A stretch of 64,000 nt of DNA, taken from positions 310,001-374,000 of the forward strand of contig NZ_JARJEF010000002.1 of assembly GCF_029697505.1 (NCBI RefSeq). The letters are read 5' to 3'. The notes below the pieces were generated by a model. It searched no databases. It was not told where the DNA came from and saw only the letters and a list, made by a program, of their open reading frames with translations. Positions 21,773-31,758 of this stretch are shown in pieces. Every line of letters begins with the position of its first letter. Position 1 is the stretch's first letter. Source of the stretch: Pseudophaeobacter profundi (GTDB lineage: Bacteria > Pseudomonadota > Alphaproteobacteria > Rhodobacterales > Rhodobacteraceae). The position numbers and the translations under genes are program-made.

Positions 21773-23308
21773 CTAGCTGCGCCAGAAATTCGGCGACAAA
21801 AGTGCAATAATAGCCAGTGTTTCAAGACGCCCCAGGATCATCGCAAAACACAAGATCAGCTTGGCCATGGGCGACAGAATGGTCAGAATAATGGGTTCAT
21901 TGCCAGCAATTTCCACCAATGGCCCCGTGGTGGACAGGGATGCAATCGCCAAGATCAGCGAATGCTCAAAATCGCTGCCCACCGCCGAGAGCGTAATGCT
22001 GATCAACGCCAGAGACAGCGCAAACAGCATAAAGAACACCCAGGCCACAAAGGCTCCATTGCGCTGAATGCGCTTGTTGCCACTGCCTGCACCGCTGACG
22101 GAAGAGGGATGCACCAGACGTTCCATCTCGCGCATGCCATTGAGGTAGAGCGCATAGACTCGCAGCAGCTTGACCCCGCCGGCTGTGGTGGCAACCCCGC
22201 CCCCGATCACCGACAACCCCAGCAGGATCATGCCCGGTGTCTGCAGCCCCGACCATTGCCGAGAGGTCTGCCAATCAGCGCTTTCAAAGCCGGTTGTGGA
22301 CAAAAACGACATGACGGTAAACACCCCACCCCAGAGTGAGCGTAGCGCCTGTAGCGGTTCGGTCTGCCCGCCAACCTCAAAGGTGGATAGCAGGTGCCAG
22401 AGAAACAACACCAGCGGCATGGCCAGTACAATCAAGACCCCGGTTCTGAATTCCGGGTCCTTGTCCAGTCGGCCAGAGCCAACAGTGACCGTATCATTGG
22501 AAAAGGTCAGCCGGGACAGGGCAAAGAACATGAACAGGAACATCACCATCTCGCCGGCAATGCCAGACCCGGCGTTTTCAGTGCCGCCCACCGCCGAAAT
22601 CCCCGAGGTCGACAGCACCGACATCGCATGGGTCAGGCCAACCAAGGGGGCCTCTCCGGTGATGATCAGCAAGATCCACAGCGCCAGCGTCAGGCCGGCA
22701 TAGACGGGGGCCAGGGTGATGGAGATCAGGATCAACCGCTGCCTGGGGTCACTGTTCTGGGCCTGCGGAGGGGCATCGCTGCCACCGCCCGGCTCTCCTC
22801 TTGCGGTGACCTCAAAGCCACCCAGCGACAATGGTGCCAACACCGCCGAGGCAGAGATCCACATCAGCAAGCCACCAAGCCAGGCCACCATAGCGCGCCA
22901 CAGATGCACACTATCCGGCAGCCGCCCCGGATCGGCGAAAATATCGGCGCCGGTGGTGGTAACCGCACTCACCATATCAAAATAGGCGTTCAGGAAACTG
23001 GTGTTGCGCAGGGATTCCTGCACCGGAACCGCCAGGAACAGGGGCAAGACCACAAAGGTCGCCAAGAGCGACAGCAACTGCCCAGGCATGCCATAGCGCG
23101 GCACCCGATTGCCCAGCGACAGGCCCGCCAGCGCAACCATAAACAGCCCCAGAACACCCGTATAAAAGAACGCCCGAGAGGTCAGATGATCGTTCAGCGC
23201 CAGGGCATGTACTGCCGGCACCCACATGGCCAGCGACGCCACGCAGCAGATCAACAGGAACAGCGGCAAGCGCAAGATCCGGTATGGGGTTTTGTTGCGC
23301 TGTCTCAT
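21773..23308 (-). CDS. trkH: Trk-system potassium uptake protein TrkH
   Basis: This 511-residue membrane subunit is the potassium-translocating part of the Trk system. It has multiple spans and four degenerate pore loops, seen as SAVTTTGADIF, SVLSTSGISAVGG, SFLSTTGFESADW and ASLSTTGPLVEIAG. It begins 1 bp after trkA, which encodes its cytoplasmic regulatory partner, so the two form an operon. A 133-bp gap separates it from hfq downstream. Confidence 0.96.
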   Translation of the reverse strand: MRQRNKTPYRILRLPLFLLICCVASLAMWVPAVHALALNDHLTSRAFFYTGVLGLFMVALAGLSLGNRVPRYGMPGQLLSLLATFVVLPLFLAVPVQESLRNTSFLNAYFDMVSAVTTTGADIFADPGRLPDSVHLWRAMVAWLGGLLMWISASAVLAPLSLGGFEVTARGEPGGGSDAPPQAQNSDPRQRLILISITLAPVYAGLTLALWILLIITGEAPLVGLTHAMSVLSTSGISAVGGTENAGSGIAGEMVMFLFMFFALSRLTFSNDTVTVGSGRLDKDPEFRTGVLIVLAMPLVLFLWHLLSTFEVGGQTEPLQALRSLWGGVFTVMSFLSTTGFESADWQTSRQWSGLQTPGMILLGLSVIGGGVATTAGGVKLLRVYALYLNGMREMERLVHPSSVSGAGSGNKRIQRNGAFVAWVFFMLFALSLALISITLSAVGSDFEHSLILAIASLSTTGPLVEIAGNEPIILTILSPMAKLILCFAMILGRLETLAIIALLSPNFWRS

Positions 23309-23309
23309 G

Positions 23310-24686
23310 CTAGAAATAGTCGATGGAAACCTGCATCAAACGCTCCACCTCGGGGACGTCATCCGCCATAGCAAAGAGAGCAATGACATCCCCCTCTTCG
23401 ATCTTGAATCCACCTGACGGGCGCAGCACTTCCCCGTTCCTTAGGACCGCGCCAACCAGAACGCCTTCGGGGAAATCAATTTCGCGGATGACCCGCCCCG
23501 CCATCGGAGAGGTGCCCATGACCTCTGCCTCGATCACCTCTGCCTCGGCATCGCCAATGCTATAGACCTGCCGCACCCGGCCATAGCGGATATGGCGCAG
23601 GATCGAACTGACGGTGGTGGCGCGCGGGTTGATGAAAGCATCAATCCCCAAAGGCCCCAGCAGCGGCAACAGCGTGGGGTCATTGATCAATGCAATGACA
23701 AAGGGGCACCCCTCGGCCTTGGCGCGCACTGCGGCCAGCATATTGGTTTTGTCATCATCGGTCACGGCCAGCATCGCATCGGCGCGATCAATGCCGGCCT
23801 CAATCATCAGCCCGCGATCCAGACCATCGCCATTCAGTACGATGGTGCGCTCCAGGGCCTCGGCGGCGACTTCGGCGCATTTTCGGCTTTTTTCGATCAT
23901 CTTGGCGCGAATGCGGCTGGTGCCACTTTCCAGCGCCTTGGCGACCTCCAGCCCGACGTTCCCGCCGCCAACGATCACCACACGATCCTGACGTTTCTCA
24001 ACCTTGCCAAAGACTTCGATGGTGCGATTCACATCCTCTGCATGGGCAAAGACATAGCAGCTATCGCCGACGAACAGCTGGTCCCCTGGTTCTGGCGCAA
24101 ACAGGGTTCCGTCACGCCGCACCCCAACAACAATAGCGCGCAGAGTAGAAAACAAATCCGTCAACTGGCGCAGCGGCGTATTCACCACCGGGCAGTTTTC
24201 GTCGATGTGAATCCCCAAGAGCTGCGCCTTGCCCCCCATAAAGATCTCGGTATCAAAGGCGGCTGGTGCCGACAGGCGTTGCATCGCCGCAGCGGCCACC
24301 TCGCGTTCAGGGCTGATCACCACATCAATGGGCAGATGTTCGCGCCGATACAGATCGGAATAGATTGCATCCAGATAGCTACGGGCCCGCAGGCGGGCAA
24401 TCTTGCGCTGGATCGAAAAGACCGAATGGGCCACCTGACAGGTGACCATATTCACTTCATCCGAATGGGTTGCTGCGATGATCATATCAGCATCCCGCGC
24501 CCCGGCCCGATCCAGCACATCCGGATAAGAAGCAAAGCCCGCGACCCCCTGCACGTCCAGCGTATCGGTCGCCCGACGCACCAATTCAGGGTTACTATCC
24601 ACAACCGTCACGTCGTTTTGTTCAGCAGAGAGGTGGCGCGCAATCTGCCAGCCGACCTGGCCTGCGCCACAAATAATCACTTTCAT
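23310..24686 (-). CDS. trkA: Trk system potassium transporter regulatory subunit TrkA
   Basis: This 458-residue cytoplasmic ring protein binds NAD(H) or ATP and gates TrkH. It consists of two RCK modules: the first Rossmann motif is GAGQVGWQIA (7-16), and the second is GGGNVGLEVAKAL near residue 240. Each is followed by a C-terminal RCK subdomain. The start faces a divergent lipoprotein gene 102 bp away, so trkAH has its own promoter and is not continuous with ntrX, as it is in some relatives. Confidence 0.97.
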   Translation of the reverse strand: MKVIICGAGQVGWQIARHLSAEQNDVTVVDSNPELVRRATDTLDVQGVAGFASYPDVLDRAGARDADMIIAATHSDEVNMVTCQVAHSVFSIQRKIARLRARSYLDAIYSDLYRREHLPIDVVISPEREVAAAAMQRLSAPAAFDTEIFMGGKAQLLGIHIDENCPVVNTPLRQLTDLFSTLRAIVVGVRRDGTLFAPEPGDQLFVGDSCYVFAHAEDVNRTIEVFGKVEKRQDRVVIVGGGNVGLEVAKALESGTSRIRAKMIEKSRKCAEVAAEALERTIVLNGDGLDRGLMIEAGIDRADAMLAVTDDDKTNMLAAVRAKAEGCPFVIALINDPTLLPLLGPLGIDAFINPRATTVSSILRHIRYGRVRQVYSIGDAEAEVIEAEVMGTSPMAGRVIREIDFPEGVLVGAVLRNGEVLRPSGGFKIEEGDVIALFAMADDVPEVERLMQVSIDYF

Positions 24687-24788
24687 GCCACTGTCCCTTG
24701 GGCGCCATTTTGCCAGTTTTGCATGACAGAAGCCACCGGAGGGGTCAAATCAATTGTAACTTTGGCGAAGATGGCGCAAAGTTCTGGC

Positions 24789-25268
24789 ATGACACAAGGA
24801 ACTCGCGTCACCGCCTTTGCTCTGCTGCTTGGTCTTGCAGCCTGTGGTCCCCTTACCGTCTATTACAATGCCGGGCAAAATCAGGCACAGACTCAGGATG
24901 CGACGCTCTCCTGCCAGGTCCAATCCCTGAAACAGGCTCCCGTCGCCAATCAGCTTCGTCAGCGCCCGCCGGTTTATTATCCCGGAACCCAGCACTGTGC
25001 CAATGGCAACTGCTGGGTACGACCTGGGTATTGGGTGGATGGCGGCAGCTATACGGTGGATGTGAACCAAGGCCTGCGCCAACAGCTTGAACAGCGCTGC
25101 ATGGCGGCAAAGGGCTATCAGCAGATAGAACTGCCACGCTGTAGCCAGCAGCAAATTGCCAGCCTTCAGGCACAGCCGAATGGGACAAGACCGGGTCACG
25201 GCTTGACGCCTGAATCATGTGCCCTACGCCAAAAGGATGGCCGCACCGTGATTTTCCCCGCCCTCTGA
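24789..25268 (+). CDS. Small lipoprotein of unknown function
   Basis: This 159-residue exported protein has a short lipoprotein signal with core FALLLGLAAC (lipid on Cys19). The mature part is cysteine-bearing and glutamine-rich (NCWVRPGYWVDGG, QQLEQRCMAAKGYQQIELPRC), consistent with periplasmic disulfides. An in-frame ATG at 24771 is an alternative start. The gene splits the minus-strand ntrYX and trkAH genes and runs opposite to both. I recognise no family. Confidence 0.75.
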   Translation: MTQGTRVTAFALLLGLAACGPLTVYYNAGQNQAQTQDATLSCQVQSLKQAPVANQLRQRPPVYYPGTQHCANGNCWVRPGYWVDGGSYTVDVNQGLRQQLEQRCMAAKGYQQIELPRCSQQQIASLQAQPNGTRPGHGLTPESCALRQKDGRTVIFPAL

Positions 25269-25328
25269 CACTGCCCCATTCACCCTGTCGATTTGAAGCA
25301 GAAAAAGCGGCCGCTGATGGCAAAATGA

Positions 25329-25352
25329 CCCCGAGACCGGGGCCATTATTCT
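25329..25352. terminator. Weak hairpin between convergent lipoprotein and ntrX genes
   Basis: CCCCG (25329-25333) and CGGGG (25338-25342) form a 5-bp stem followed by a T-rich but interrupted tract. It is a possible terminator for the lipoprotein gene. The rest of the 245-bp gap shows nothing clear. Confidence 0.35.
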
Positions 25353-25513
25353 TTACCTCTTCAGGTCGGCCTTCAGGCAAGGTCGGTAGGCCATTTTGCT
25401 GCCTATGTGCCTTCTGGTGCCCCAAATAGCGCCCGCCACATCCAATCCGCCCTGGGAGCATATCGCATGTTTTTGATCCGCAAAAAACGAGATCTACTGT
25501 TGCGCGGTATGCG

Positions 25514-26923
25514 CTAGACGAGGTCTTCTTCCTGTTCGACATGGGCCACACGGGCCCCCGTCTTGTTGGAGGTTACCACCCCAAGCGACTTCAATTTGCG
25601 GTGCAGCGCCGAGCGCTCCATCCCGACAAAAGACGCGGTCCGGCTGATATTGCCGCCAAAGCGGTTGATCTGCGTCAGCAGGTATTCGCGTTCAAAGGCT
25701 TCGCGCGCTTCACGCAGCGGCAATGTCGCCAGCGCCCCCGAGAGCACCACCCGGCCGTCATCAGTTGCTTTTTCTTCTTCACGCGGCAGATCCTTGGCCT
25801 CAATCGGGCCAGTGCCTTCGCCCAGGATCAGCACCCGTTCCACCATATTCTTTAGCTGGCGTACATTGCCTGGCCAGGTCATGGTCTGCATCAGGGCAAC
25901 GGCTTCATCCGCCAGCGCCCGCAGCGGCAGGCCCTGGATTTCATTGAACTGAGCGATGAAATACTCTGCCAGCTGTGGAATATCTTCGCGCCGATCCGCC
26001 AGCGATGGCACCTCGATCGGCACAACATTCAGCCGGTGATACAGTTCCTGGCGAAAACGGTCAGCGTTAATTTCGGCCTCAAGATCCTTGTTGGTGGCCG
26101 AGATCACCCGCAGATCAACGCGCAGCTTATCGCTGCCCCCGACCCGTTGAAATTGCTGATCCACCAGCACCCGAAGGATCTTGGACTGGGTGCCTAGCGG
26201 CATATCCGCCACTTCGTCAAAGAAGATCACCCCACCATTGGCCTGTTCCAGCAGACCCGGCTCTATGCCCCGCTCGCTGGATTCGCGGCCAAACAGCACC
26301 TCTTCCATGCGCTCTGGCTCGATCGCGGCGCAGCTGGCGGTGATAAAGGGCGCGGCGGCACGGGCCGAATGTGTGTGAATGTAGCGTGCAGCGATTTCCT
26401 TGCCACTGCCGGCAGGACCGCTAAGCATGACGCGACCATTGGATTTGGTCACCTTGTCCAGCTGTGAAATCAACCCGCGGAAGGCAGCGGAAGAGCCCAC
26501 CATTTCAGAGCTGCCAGTCTCTTTGCGGCGCAGATCGGTATTTTCACGCCGCAGCTGCGAAGCCTCCATTGCGCGCCGGATAACCACCATCAACTGATCA
26601 ATATTAAAAGGCTTTTCAATGAAGTCATAAGCCCCCTGTTTGATCGCTGCGACAGCGATTTCGATATTCCCATGGCCAGAGATGATCACCACCGGCACCT
26701 CGGGGGTGTCGCGTTTCACCGTTTTCAGGATATCGATCCCATCCATCTCGCTGTCTTTGAGCCAGATATCCAGGATCAGCAGCGATGGCAGCTCTTGGCT
26801 GAGCTGCTCCATACACTCCTCCGAGGTACCCGCCTTTCGCGTCGCATAGCCTTCATCCTCCAGGATATCGGAAATCAACTCGCGAATGTCACGTTCATCA
26901 TCAACAATCAGAATGTCACTCAT
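25514..26923 (-). CDS. ntrX: Nitrogen regulation response regulator NtrX
   Basis: This 469-residue response regulator consists of a receiver domain (phospho-acceptor in LLILDIWLKDSEMDG), a sigma54-type AAA+ domain (Walker A GPAGSGKEIA, Walker B VIFFDEVAD) and a C-terminal Fis-type helix-turn-helix (SRTASFVGMERSALHRKLKSL). The loop that should carry GAFTGA reads LFGRESSERGIEPGLLEQA, so contact with sigma54 is not predicted. It overlaps ntrY by 4 bp (ATGA). The NtrYX pair controls nitrogen, redox and envelope genes in alphaproteobacteria. Confidence 0.95.
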   Translation of the reverse strand: MSDILIVDDERDIRELISDILEDEGYATRKAGTSEECMEQLSQELPSLLILDIWLKDSEMDGIDILKTVKRDTPEVPVVIISGHGNIEIAVAAIKQGAYDFIEKPFNIDQLMVVIRRAMEASQLRRENTDLRRKETGSSEMVGSSAAFRGLISQLDKVTKSNGRVMLSGPAGSGKEIAARYIHTHSARAAAPFITASCAAIEPERMEEVLFGRESSERGIEPGLLEQANGGVIFFDEVADMPLGTQSKILRVLVDQQFQRVGGSDKLRVDLRVISATNKDLEAEINADRFRQELYHRLNVVPIEVPSLADRREDIPQLAEYFIAQFNEIQGLPLRALADEAVALMQTMTWPGNVRQLKNMVERVLILGEGTGPIEAKDLPREEEKATDDGRVVLSGALATLPLREAREAFEREYLLTQINRFGGNISRTASFVGMERSALHRKLKSLGVVTSNKTGARVAHVEQEEDLV

Positions 26924-29208
26924 GTCAGACCTGCTTTCACTGTATTCCGGTTCACCTGGCCCGTGCTGGCAGCTGCGGGCAGGCGAATAACTGCCATGGC
27001 ACCAGCATGCTGGTGCCCTTCAAAAAGCGGCGCGTCTTCAAGAGAAAGCGTGCCGCCATGTTCTTCGATGATCTTTTTCACGATAGGAAGCCCCAAGCCA
27101 GTGCCTTCGTTGCGCGTGGTCACATAGGGTTCAAATAGCCGGGCGCGATCCTCTGGCAGACCAATGCCATTATCCGCAATCGTCACCTCATACCCGCCGG
27201 TCTCCTGCTGCTGCAGAGCAATGCGAATTTCAGGCGCGACCGCGATATCGGGTTTCTTTTGCCGCAGGGTTACAATGGCTTCGCCTGCGTTCTTGATCAG
27301 ATTTGTCAGGGCCTGGCCAATCATGGTTGCATCCAGATCCGCACAAAGCGGCGTATCCGGCAGATCTGCGGTGATCCTGACGTCGGGCTGGCCGGTCTGT
27401 TGCAATGTCACCGCATCCCGTACCAGCGTCACCAGATCTTCCTCGCGTCGCTCTGGTTCTGGCATACGGGCGAATTTTGAAAACTCGTTGACGATACGCC
27501 GCAGATCATTGGTCTGACGCACGATGACATCGGTCATGGATTGAAGCTGATCGCTATTGTCTTCGCCCAGCATTGGCGCAAACTTGCGTTTGATCCGCTC
27601 GGCGCTCAGCTGGATGGGGGTCAGCGGGTTCTTGATTTCATGCGCGATACGGCGTGCCACATCGCCCCAGGCCGCCATGCGCTGGGCACTGACCAGATCG
27701 GTCACATCGTCAAAGGCCACAACATAGCCTTCCAGACTGCCATCATCCGCGCGCCGCCGCGACATGCGCACCAGCAGGTTTTCCAGCTGCCCCTGGCGGC
27801 TGACCTTGATCTCCCCCTGTTCTGCCTCGCCGCCGCTGGCCAGCAGGGCCGCAAACAGCGGGCCGAATTCGGGAATCGCAACCGACAGATCCAGCGATTG
27901 CTGGTCTTCGTGCCAGTCAAGCAGCCGCTCGGCCGACCGGTTCACAAAGGTGATCCTGCCCGCATCATCCAGTCCCACCACACCCGAGGTCACCGAGGAG
28001 AGTACCGAGTCAAACAACCGCCGCCGTCGCTCGATCTGGTTGGTATTTTCCAGCAGAGTTGCGCGCTGCACCCGCAATTCCCGCGTCATCTGGTTGAAGT
28101 AATGGCCCAATTGCGAAATTTCATCGCCACCGTTTTCCTCGGGGACCTGAACATTCAGATCACCACCGCCGACCCGCTGGGCTGCAACGGTCAAGCGCCC
28201 CACAGGCCGGGACAGGCGTTCAGCAAACCAGATCGCCAGCCACATGGCCGCCAAGATCAATATCAGCGCAAAGCCGATATAAAGCAGACCAAATTCAAAC
28301 AGAACACGACCGCGCTCTTTCTCTAGCTGCTGATACAAGAGGGCCGTTTCCTGGGTTTCATCGAGCAAATTCAAAAGGGTGCCATCAACATCGCGGCTGA
28401 TATAGAGGAACCGATCAACAAAGGCGCTCAGCCGTACCAGGGCGCGGAACTCGTTATTATCCCAGTCCTGAATGATGGCGACGCCTTCGGGATTGCTGCT
28501 GGCGCGGGCAAGATCTTCGGCACTGGGGCGTTCAAAATCAAATTCATAGGATCGTTCACCGCGGGCACGAATACGACCAGTCCCATCAATGACATAGGCC
28601 TCGCGCAGCCCGCGTTGGATCTGCAACTGCCCCTGGGTCAAGACTTGACGCAACTCGGCATCATTGATGTAAAAGCTCCGGCTGCGGCTTTGATCCAGAA
28701 ACCGAGCCAAGGCCTGGGCATCGGTGGAGATATCGCGGCGCTGCTCTTCCTGATAGGCCTCGGCGGCGGACAGCGAGCTGCCAATCACCTGACGCACTCG
28801 CTGTGAAAACCAGCCCTCCAGCCCGACATTCACCGTCAGAACCGCAAAAACCGCAACAATCACAGTTGGCCCGAGCGCCAGAAAGCCAAAGGCACCAATC
28901 AACCGCAAGTGTAGGCGCGATCCCGCCGATTTAGAGCGCCGGGCCGCAAACAGCCGGACAATCTGCGTCAGCACCAGCACCGCAATGGCCATGATATAGA
29001 CCATATCCGCCAACAGGATCAGCCGCAGCGGCCGCGACGAGGCCCCATGACCCAGCGGGCCAAAAATGAGAAAGGTCAGCAGTGCCAGCAATGGCCCCAG
29101 CAGGACCATTCCAAGGGTGCCAATATTGCGAGCCTGGCGCGTCTTACGCCACCGGTCCAAGGCCCAAAAAGGCCTATAGCCGCTCCATAGATGTGACCTT
29201 TGCGCCAC
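26920..29208 (-). CDS. ntrY: Sensor histidine kinase NtrY
   Basis: This 762-residue membrane kinase is the partner of NtrX. Spans lie near residues 30-50, 63-88 and 108-130, then a periplasmic loop of about 160 residues, and a fourth span near 300. HAMP (RLSRPVGRLTVAAQRV), PAS (around RRRLFDSVLSSVTSGVVGLD), the phospho-acceptor histidine in RRIAHEIKNPLTPIQLSAER and the HATPase boxes NLIKNAGEAI and GTGLGLPIVKKI follow in order. It starts 99 bp after ntrC, so it is probably in the same transcript. Confidence 0.96.
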   Translation of the reverse strand: MAQRSHLWSGYRPFWALDRWRKTRQARNIGTLGMVLLGPLLALLTFLIFGPLGHGASSRPLRLILLADMVYIMAIAVLVLTQIVRLFAARRSKSAGSRLHLRLIGAFGFLALGPTVIVAVFAVLTVNVGLEGWFSQRVRQVIGSSLSAAEAYQEEQRRDISTDAQALARFLDQSRSRSFYINDAELRQVLTQGQLQIQRGLREAYVIDGTGRIRARGERSYEFDFERPSAEDLARASSNPEGVAIIQDWDNNEFRALVRLSAFVDRFLYISRDVDGTLLNLLDETQETALLYQQLEKERGRVLFEFGLLYIGFALILILAAMWLAIWFAERLSRPVGRLTVAAQRVGGGDLNVQVPEENGGDEISQLGHYFNQMTRELRVQRATLLENTNQIERRRRLFDSVLSSVTSGVVGLDDAGRITFVNRSAERLLDWHEDQQSLDLSVAIPEFGPLFAALLASGGEAEQGEIKVSRQGQLENLLVRMSRRRADDGSLEGYVVAFDDVTDLVSAQRMAAWGDVARRIAHEIKNPLTPIQLSAERIKRKFAPMLGEDNSDQLQSMTDVIVRQTNDLRRIVNEFSKFARMPEPERREEDLVTLVRDAVTLQQTGQPDVRITADLPDTPLCADLDATMIGQALTNLIKNAGEAIVTLRQKKPDIAVAPEIRIALQQQETGGYEVTIADNGIGLPEDRARLFEPYVTTRNEGTGLGLPIVKKIIEEHGGTLSLEDAPLFEGHQHAGAMAVIRLPAAASTGQVNRNTVKAGLT

Positions 29209-29307
29209 GCGCCACCCTCATTCTGATGTGTGACCGCCGTGGTCAACCGCCATATGTCGTGGTTGGAAACAGGACGAATACCCGCGAACCACAGCTCTGT
29301 GGCGATA

Positions 29308-30675
29308 TTACATCAGTTTGCGGCGCCGTGTCACCTCTATATCCAGATCTGTAATCTTCTTTCTCAAAGTATTGCGATTGATGCCCAGCAACTCGGCGCA
29401 TTTCGCCTGATTTCCACCAGTTGCAGACAGCGCAATCTCGATCAAGGGTGCTTCAACCTCGCGCAGGATCCGGGCATAAAGTCCGGGTGGCGGCAGGATA
29501 TCGCCGTGCAGATCAAAATAGCGCTGCAAATGACGCGCGATAGAATCGGTCAGTTTTTCATTCACCGCCCCGCCGATGACTGGCCCCGCATCGGTTTTGG
29601 GCCCCAGGGCCGCAGCAACCTCGGCGCGAGAAATTTCTTCACTTCGCGCAGTGAGCGCAAGGCGGCGAACTATATTTTCCAATTGCCGCACATTTCCGGG
29701 CCAGGCGCAGTGGCGCATCATCTCGCTTGCGTCGTCGCTGAAGTAACGATGCGGCGCGCCGTCATTTTCGGCCTTCACCAGGAAATGCGCCGCCAGCAGA
29801 GCAATGTCTTCGACCCTTTCACGCAGGCTGGGAACCCCCAGCTCGGTGCCGGACATGCGATAGTAAAGATCTTGGCGCAGTGTGCCGTTTTCCATCGCAA
29901 CCGCGGGGTCCTTTTGGCTGGTGGCCATAATGCGTGGCGCATGGGTGCCGGGGGAATCCATCATCCGCACCAAGCGCGCCTGCGCCTCATCCGGCAAATC
30001 AACCAGTTCATCAATCAACAGGGTCCCCCCCTTGACCTCTGCCAGCAGCCGCGCCGGCCCTTCCAGCGCCATCAGATCGCTTTCGGAAGCGGAGACAAAC
30101 GGCAGGGTCCGGCGATCAGAAAAATCATGCACAGCACGGGCAATCAGCGATTTTCCTGTGCCGCTCTCGCCGGTGATCATCAGCGGCATATCGGTGTTCA
30201 TCACCCGCGCAATCAGACGGTAAAGCGCCTGCATGACCTCGGTGCGGCCAATCAGCGGCAGATCCTCCGGGCGCTCGGGATCTTCCACGGTGGAGCCGCT
30301 GGGAGATTTGCGCGATTCCGTCATGGCCTTGGCGGTGCGCTTCATCAGCTCCGGCAGGTCAAAGGGTTTTGGCAGATAGTCATAGGCCTCTGCTTCGGCG
30401 GCCTTGATCGCGGTCATGATTGTGTTTTGCGCTGAAATGACAATCACCGGCAGCCCCGGACGATCTTTGGCGATCTTGGGCAGCATTTCCAGGCCATTGC
30501 CATCGGGCATGACGACATCTGAAATCACCACATCGCCCTTTCCTTCGGCAACCCAGCGCATCAATGTGGTTAGCGACGAGGTCGCGTGCACCCGGCAGCC
30601 TGCACGGGTCAGGGCCTGCGTCAGCACGGTGCGGATAGTGCGATCATCATCAGCGACAAGAACGGTGCCGTCCAT
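29308..30675 (-). CDS. ntrC: Nitrogen regulation response regulator NtrC (GAFTGA-less)
   Basis: This 455-residue protein has a receiver domain ([17 protein letters not shown]), an AAA+ domain (Walker [16 protein letters not shown]; Walker [13 protein letters not shown]) and a C-terminal Fis-type helix-turn-helix ([19 protein letters not shown]). The region that normally holds GAFTGA is replaced by [20 protein letters not shown]. Rhodobacter capsulatus NtrC also lacks this loop and activates sigma70 RNA polymerase; the same is inferred here. It lies 12 bp after ntrB with an AGGAG ribosome-binding site. Confidence 0.96.
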   Translation of the reverse strand: MDGTVLVADDDRTIRTVLTQALTRAGCRVHATSSLTTLMRWVAEGKGDVVISDVVMPDGNGLEMLPKIAKDRPGLPVIVISAQNTIMTAIKAAEAEAYDYLPKPFDLPELMKRTAKAMTESRKSPSGSTVEDPERPEDLPLIGRTEVMQALYRLIARVMNTDMPLMITGESGTGKSLIARAVHDFSDRRTLPFVSASESDLMALEGPARLLAEVKGGTLLIDELVDLPDEAQARLVRMMDSPGTHAPRIMATSQKDPAVAMENGTLRQDLYYRMSGTELGVPSLRERVEDIALLAAHFLVKAENDGAPHRYFSDDASEMMRHCAWPGNVRQLENIVRRLALTARSEEISRAEVAAALGPKTDAGPVIGGAVNEKLTDSIARHLQRYFDLHGDILPPPGLYARILREVEAPLIEIALSATGGNQAKCAELLGINRNTLRKKITDLDIEVTRRRKLM

Positions 30676-30687
30676 TGGGTATTTCTC

Positions 30688-31758
30688 CTAGGGTTCTGCG
30701 TCTTTTGGGGTGCGCGACAACGAGAGCCGGAACGCGGTGCGTCCCGGAACGGAGTCGACCGAAATCCAGCCGTTGTGATCGGCGATAATCTTGCTCACCA
30801 GCGCCAGGCCAAGCCCGGTGCCGTTTTCACGCCCGGAAACAAAGGGGTCAAAAACATCGTCTCTAATTGTGTCAGGCAGACCGGGACCGTCGTCGATCAC
30901 TTCGATCTGCAGCGGCAAGAGCTTGCCGGTGCCATCGCTGCGCCGCATGCGAAATGAATGCTCATAATAGCTGTGGATGCGAATGTTGCCGCCTTCGGGG
31001 GCCGCAGCCTCTGAGGCGTTTTTCAACAGGTTCAGCACCACCTGCAACAGCTGGTCCGCATCGCCCCAGGCCAGCGGCAATGAGGGATCATAGTCTTCGG
31101 TGATGGTCATATGCGAGCCAAAGCCCAGCAAAGCAGAACGGCGCGCCCGGTCCAGCACATCATGCAGGTTGACCGGTTTGAAATCAGGTTCGCTCAGATT
31201 TCCGAACTGTTCTACCTGGTCCAGCAGTTTGACGATCCGGCGGCTCTCGCTCACGATAAGATCCGTTAATTCAATATCTTCACCCGACAGGTTCATGCTT
31301 AGAAGCTGCGCGGCACCGGTGATGCCGGCCAGTGGGTTCTTGATTTCATGCGCCAGCATTTCAGCCATGCCGATGGCCGATTGCGCGGCGGATTTAGCTG
31401 AATGGTTCTGCGTCATCCGCGCTGCCAGCTCGCGCGGGGACAGCATCAACAGCATCTGTCCCTGGCTGCCCTGCACGGGCGCGATCTGCACTCCGCATTG
31501 CAAGGGCGCGCGACTGCGTGACCCAACGTCGATATCATTCACAAACAGCGGTGTGCCCTGTTCCCGCGACCGCGCGAACGCGGCCTCGATCGGGGATTCA
31601 ATAGCGATCTGTTGCCAGACCGGCCGCCCCAGCAAGGCCCGCCGTGACGTGTTCAAAAACCCTTCAGCGGCAGAGTTTGCATCCAGAATGCAATCATCGG
31701 CCCCGATCAAAAAGGCAGGAACAGGCAGCGAAGCCCAAAGCGCGGCGTCCGAAATCAT
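30688..31758 (-). CDS. ntrB: Nitrogen regulation sensor kinase NtrB
   Basis: This 356-residue soluble histidine kinase phosphorylates or dephosphorylates NtrC according to the PII signal of nitrogen status. It has an N-terminal PAS domain (about 1-110), the phospho-acceptor box MLAHEIKNPLAGITGAAQLL, then NLLKNASEAA and the G boxes DDGPGLPD and GTGLGLALVSKI. No membrane spans are present. The start overlaps the dusB stop (ATGA) in the classical nifR3-ntrB-ntrC order. Confidence 0.96.
   Translation of the reverse strand: MISDAALWASLPVPAFLIGADDCILDANSAAEGFLNTSRRALLGRPVWQQIAIESPIEAAFARSREQGTPLFVNDIDVGSRSRAPLQCGVQIAPVQGSQGQMLLMLSPRELAARMTQNHSAKSAAQSAIGMAEMLAHEIKNPLAGITGAAQLLSMNLSGEDIELTDLIVSESRRIVKLLDQVEQFGNLSEPDFKPVNLHDVLDRARRSALLGFGSHMTITEDYDPSLPLAWGDADQLLQVVLNLLKNASEAAAPEGGNIRIHSYYEHSFRMRRSDGTGKLLPLQIEVIDDGPGLPDTIRDDVFDPFVSGRENGTGLGLALVSKIIADHNGWISVDSVPGRTAFRLSLSRTPKDAEP

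Noticed and set aside
23592-25268. Plus-strand frame of 558 codons across trkA
   Set aside because: Most of it is antisense to trkA. Only its 3' part (from 24789) has a lipoprotein signal and start, and that part is annotated separately.
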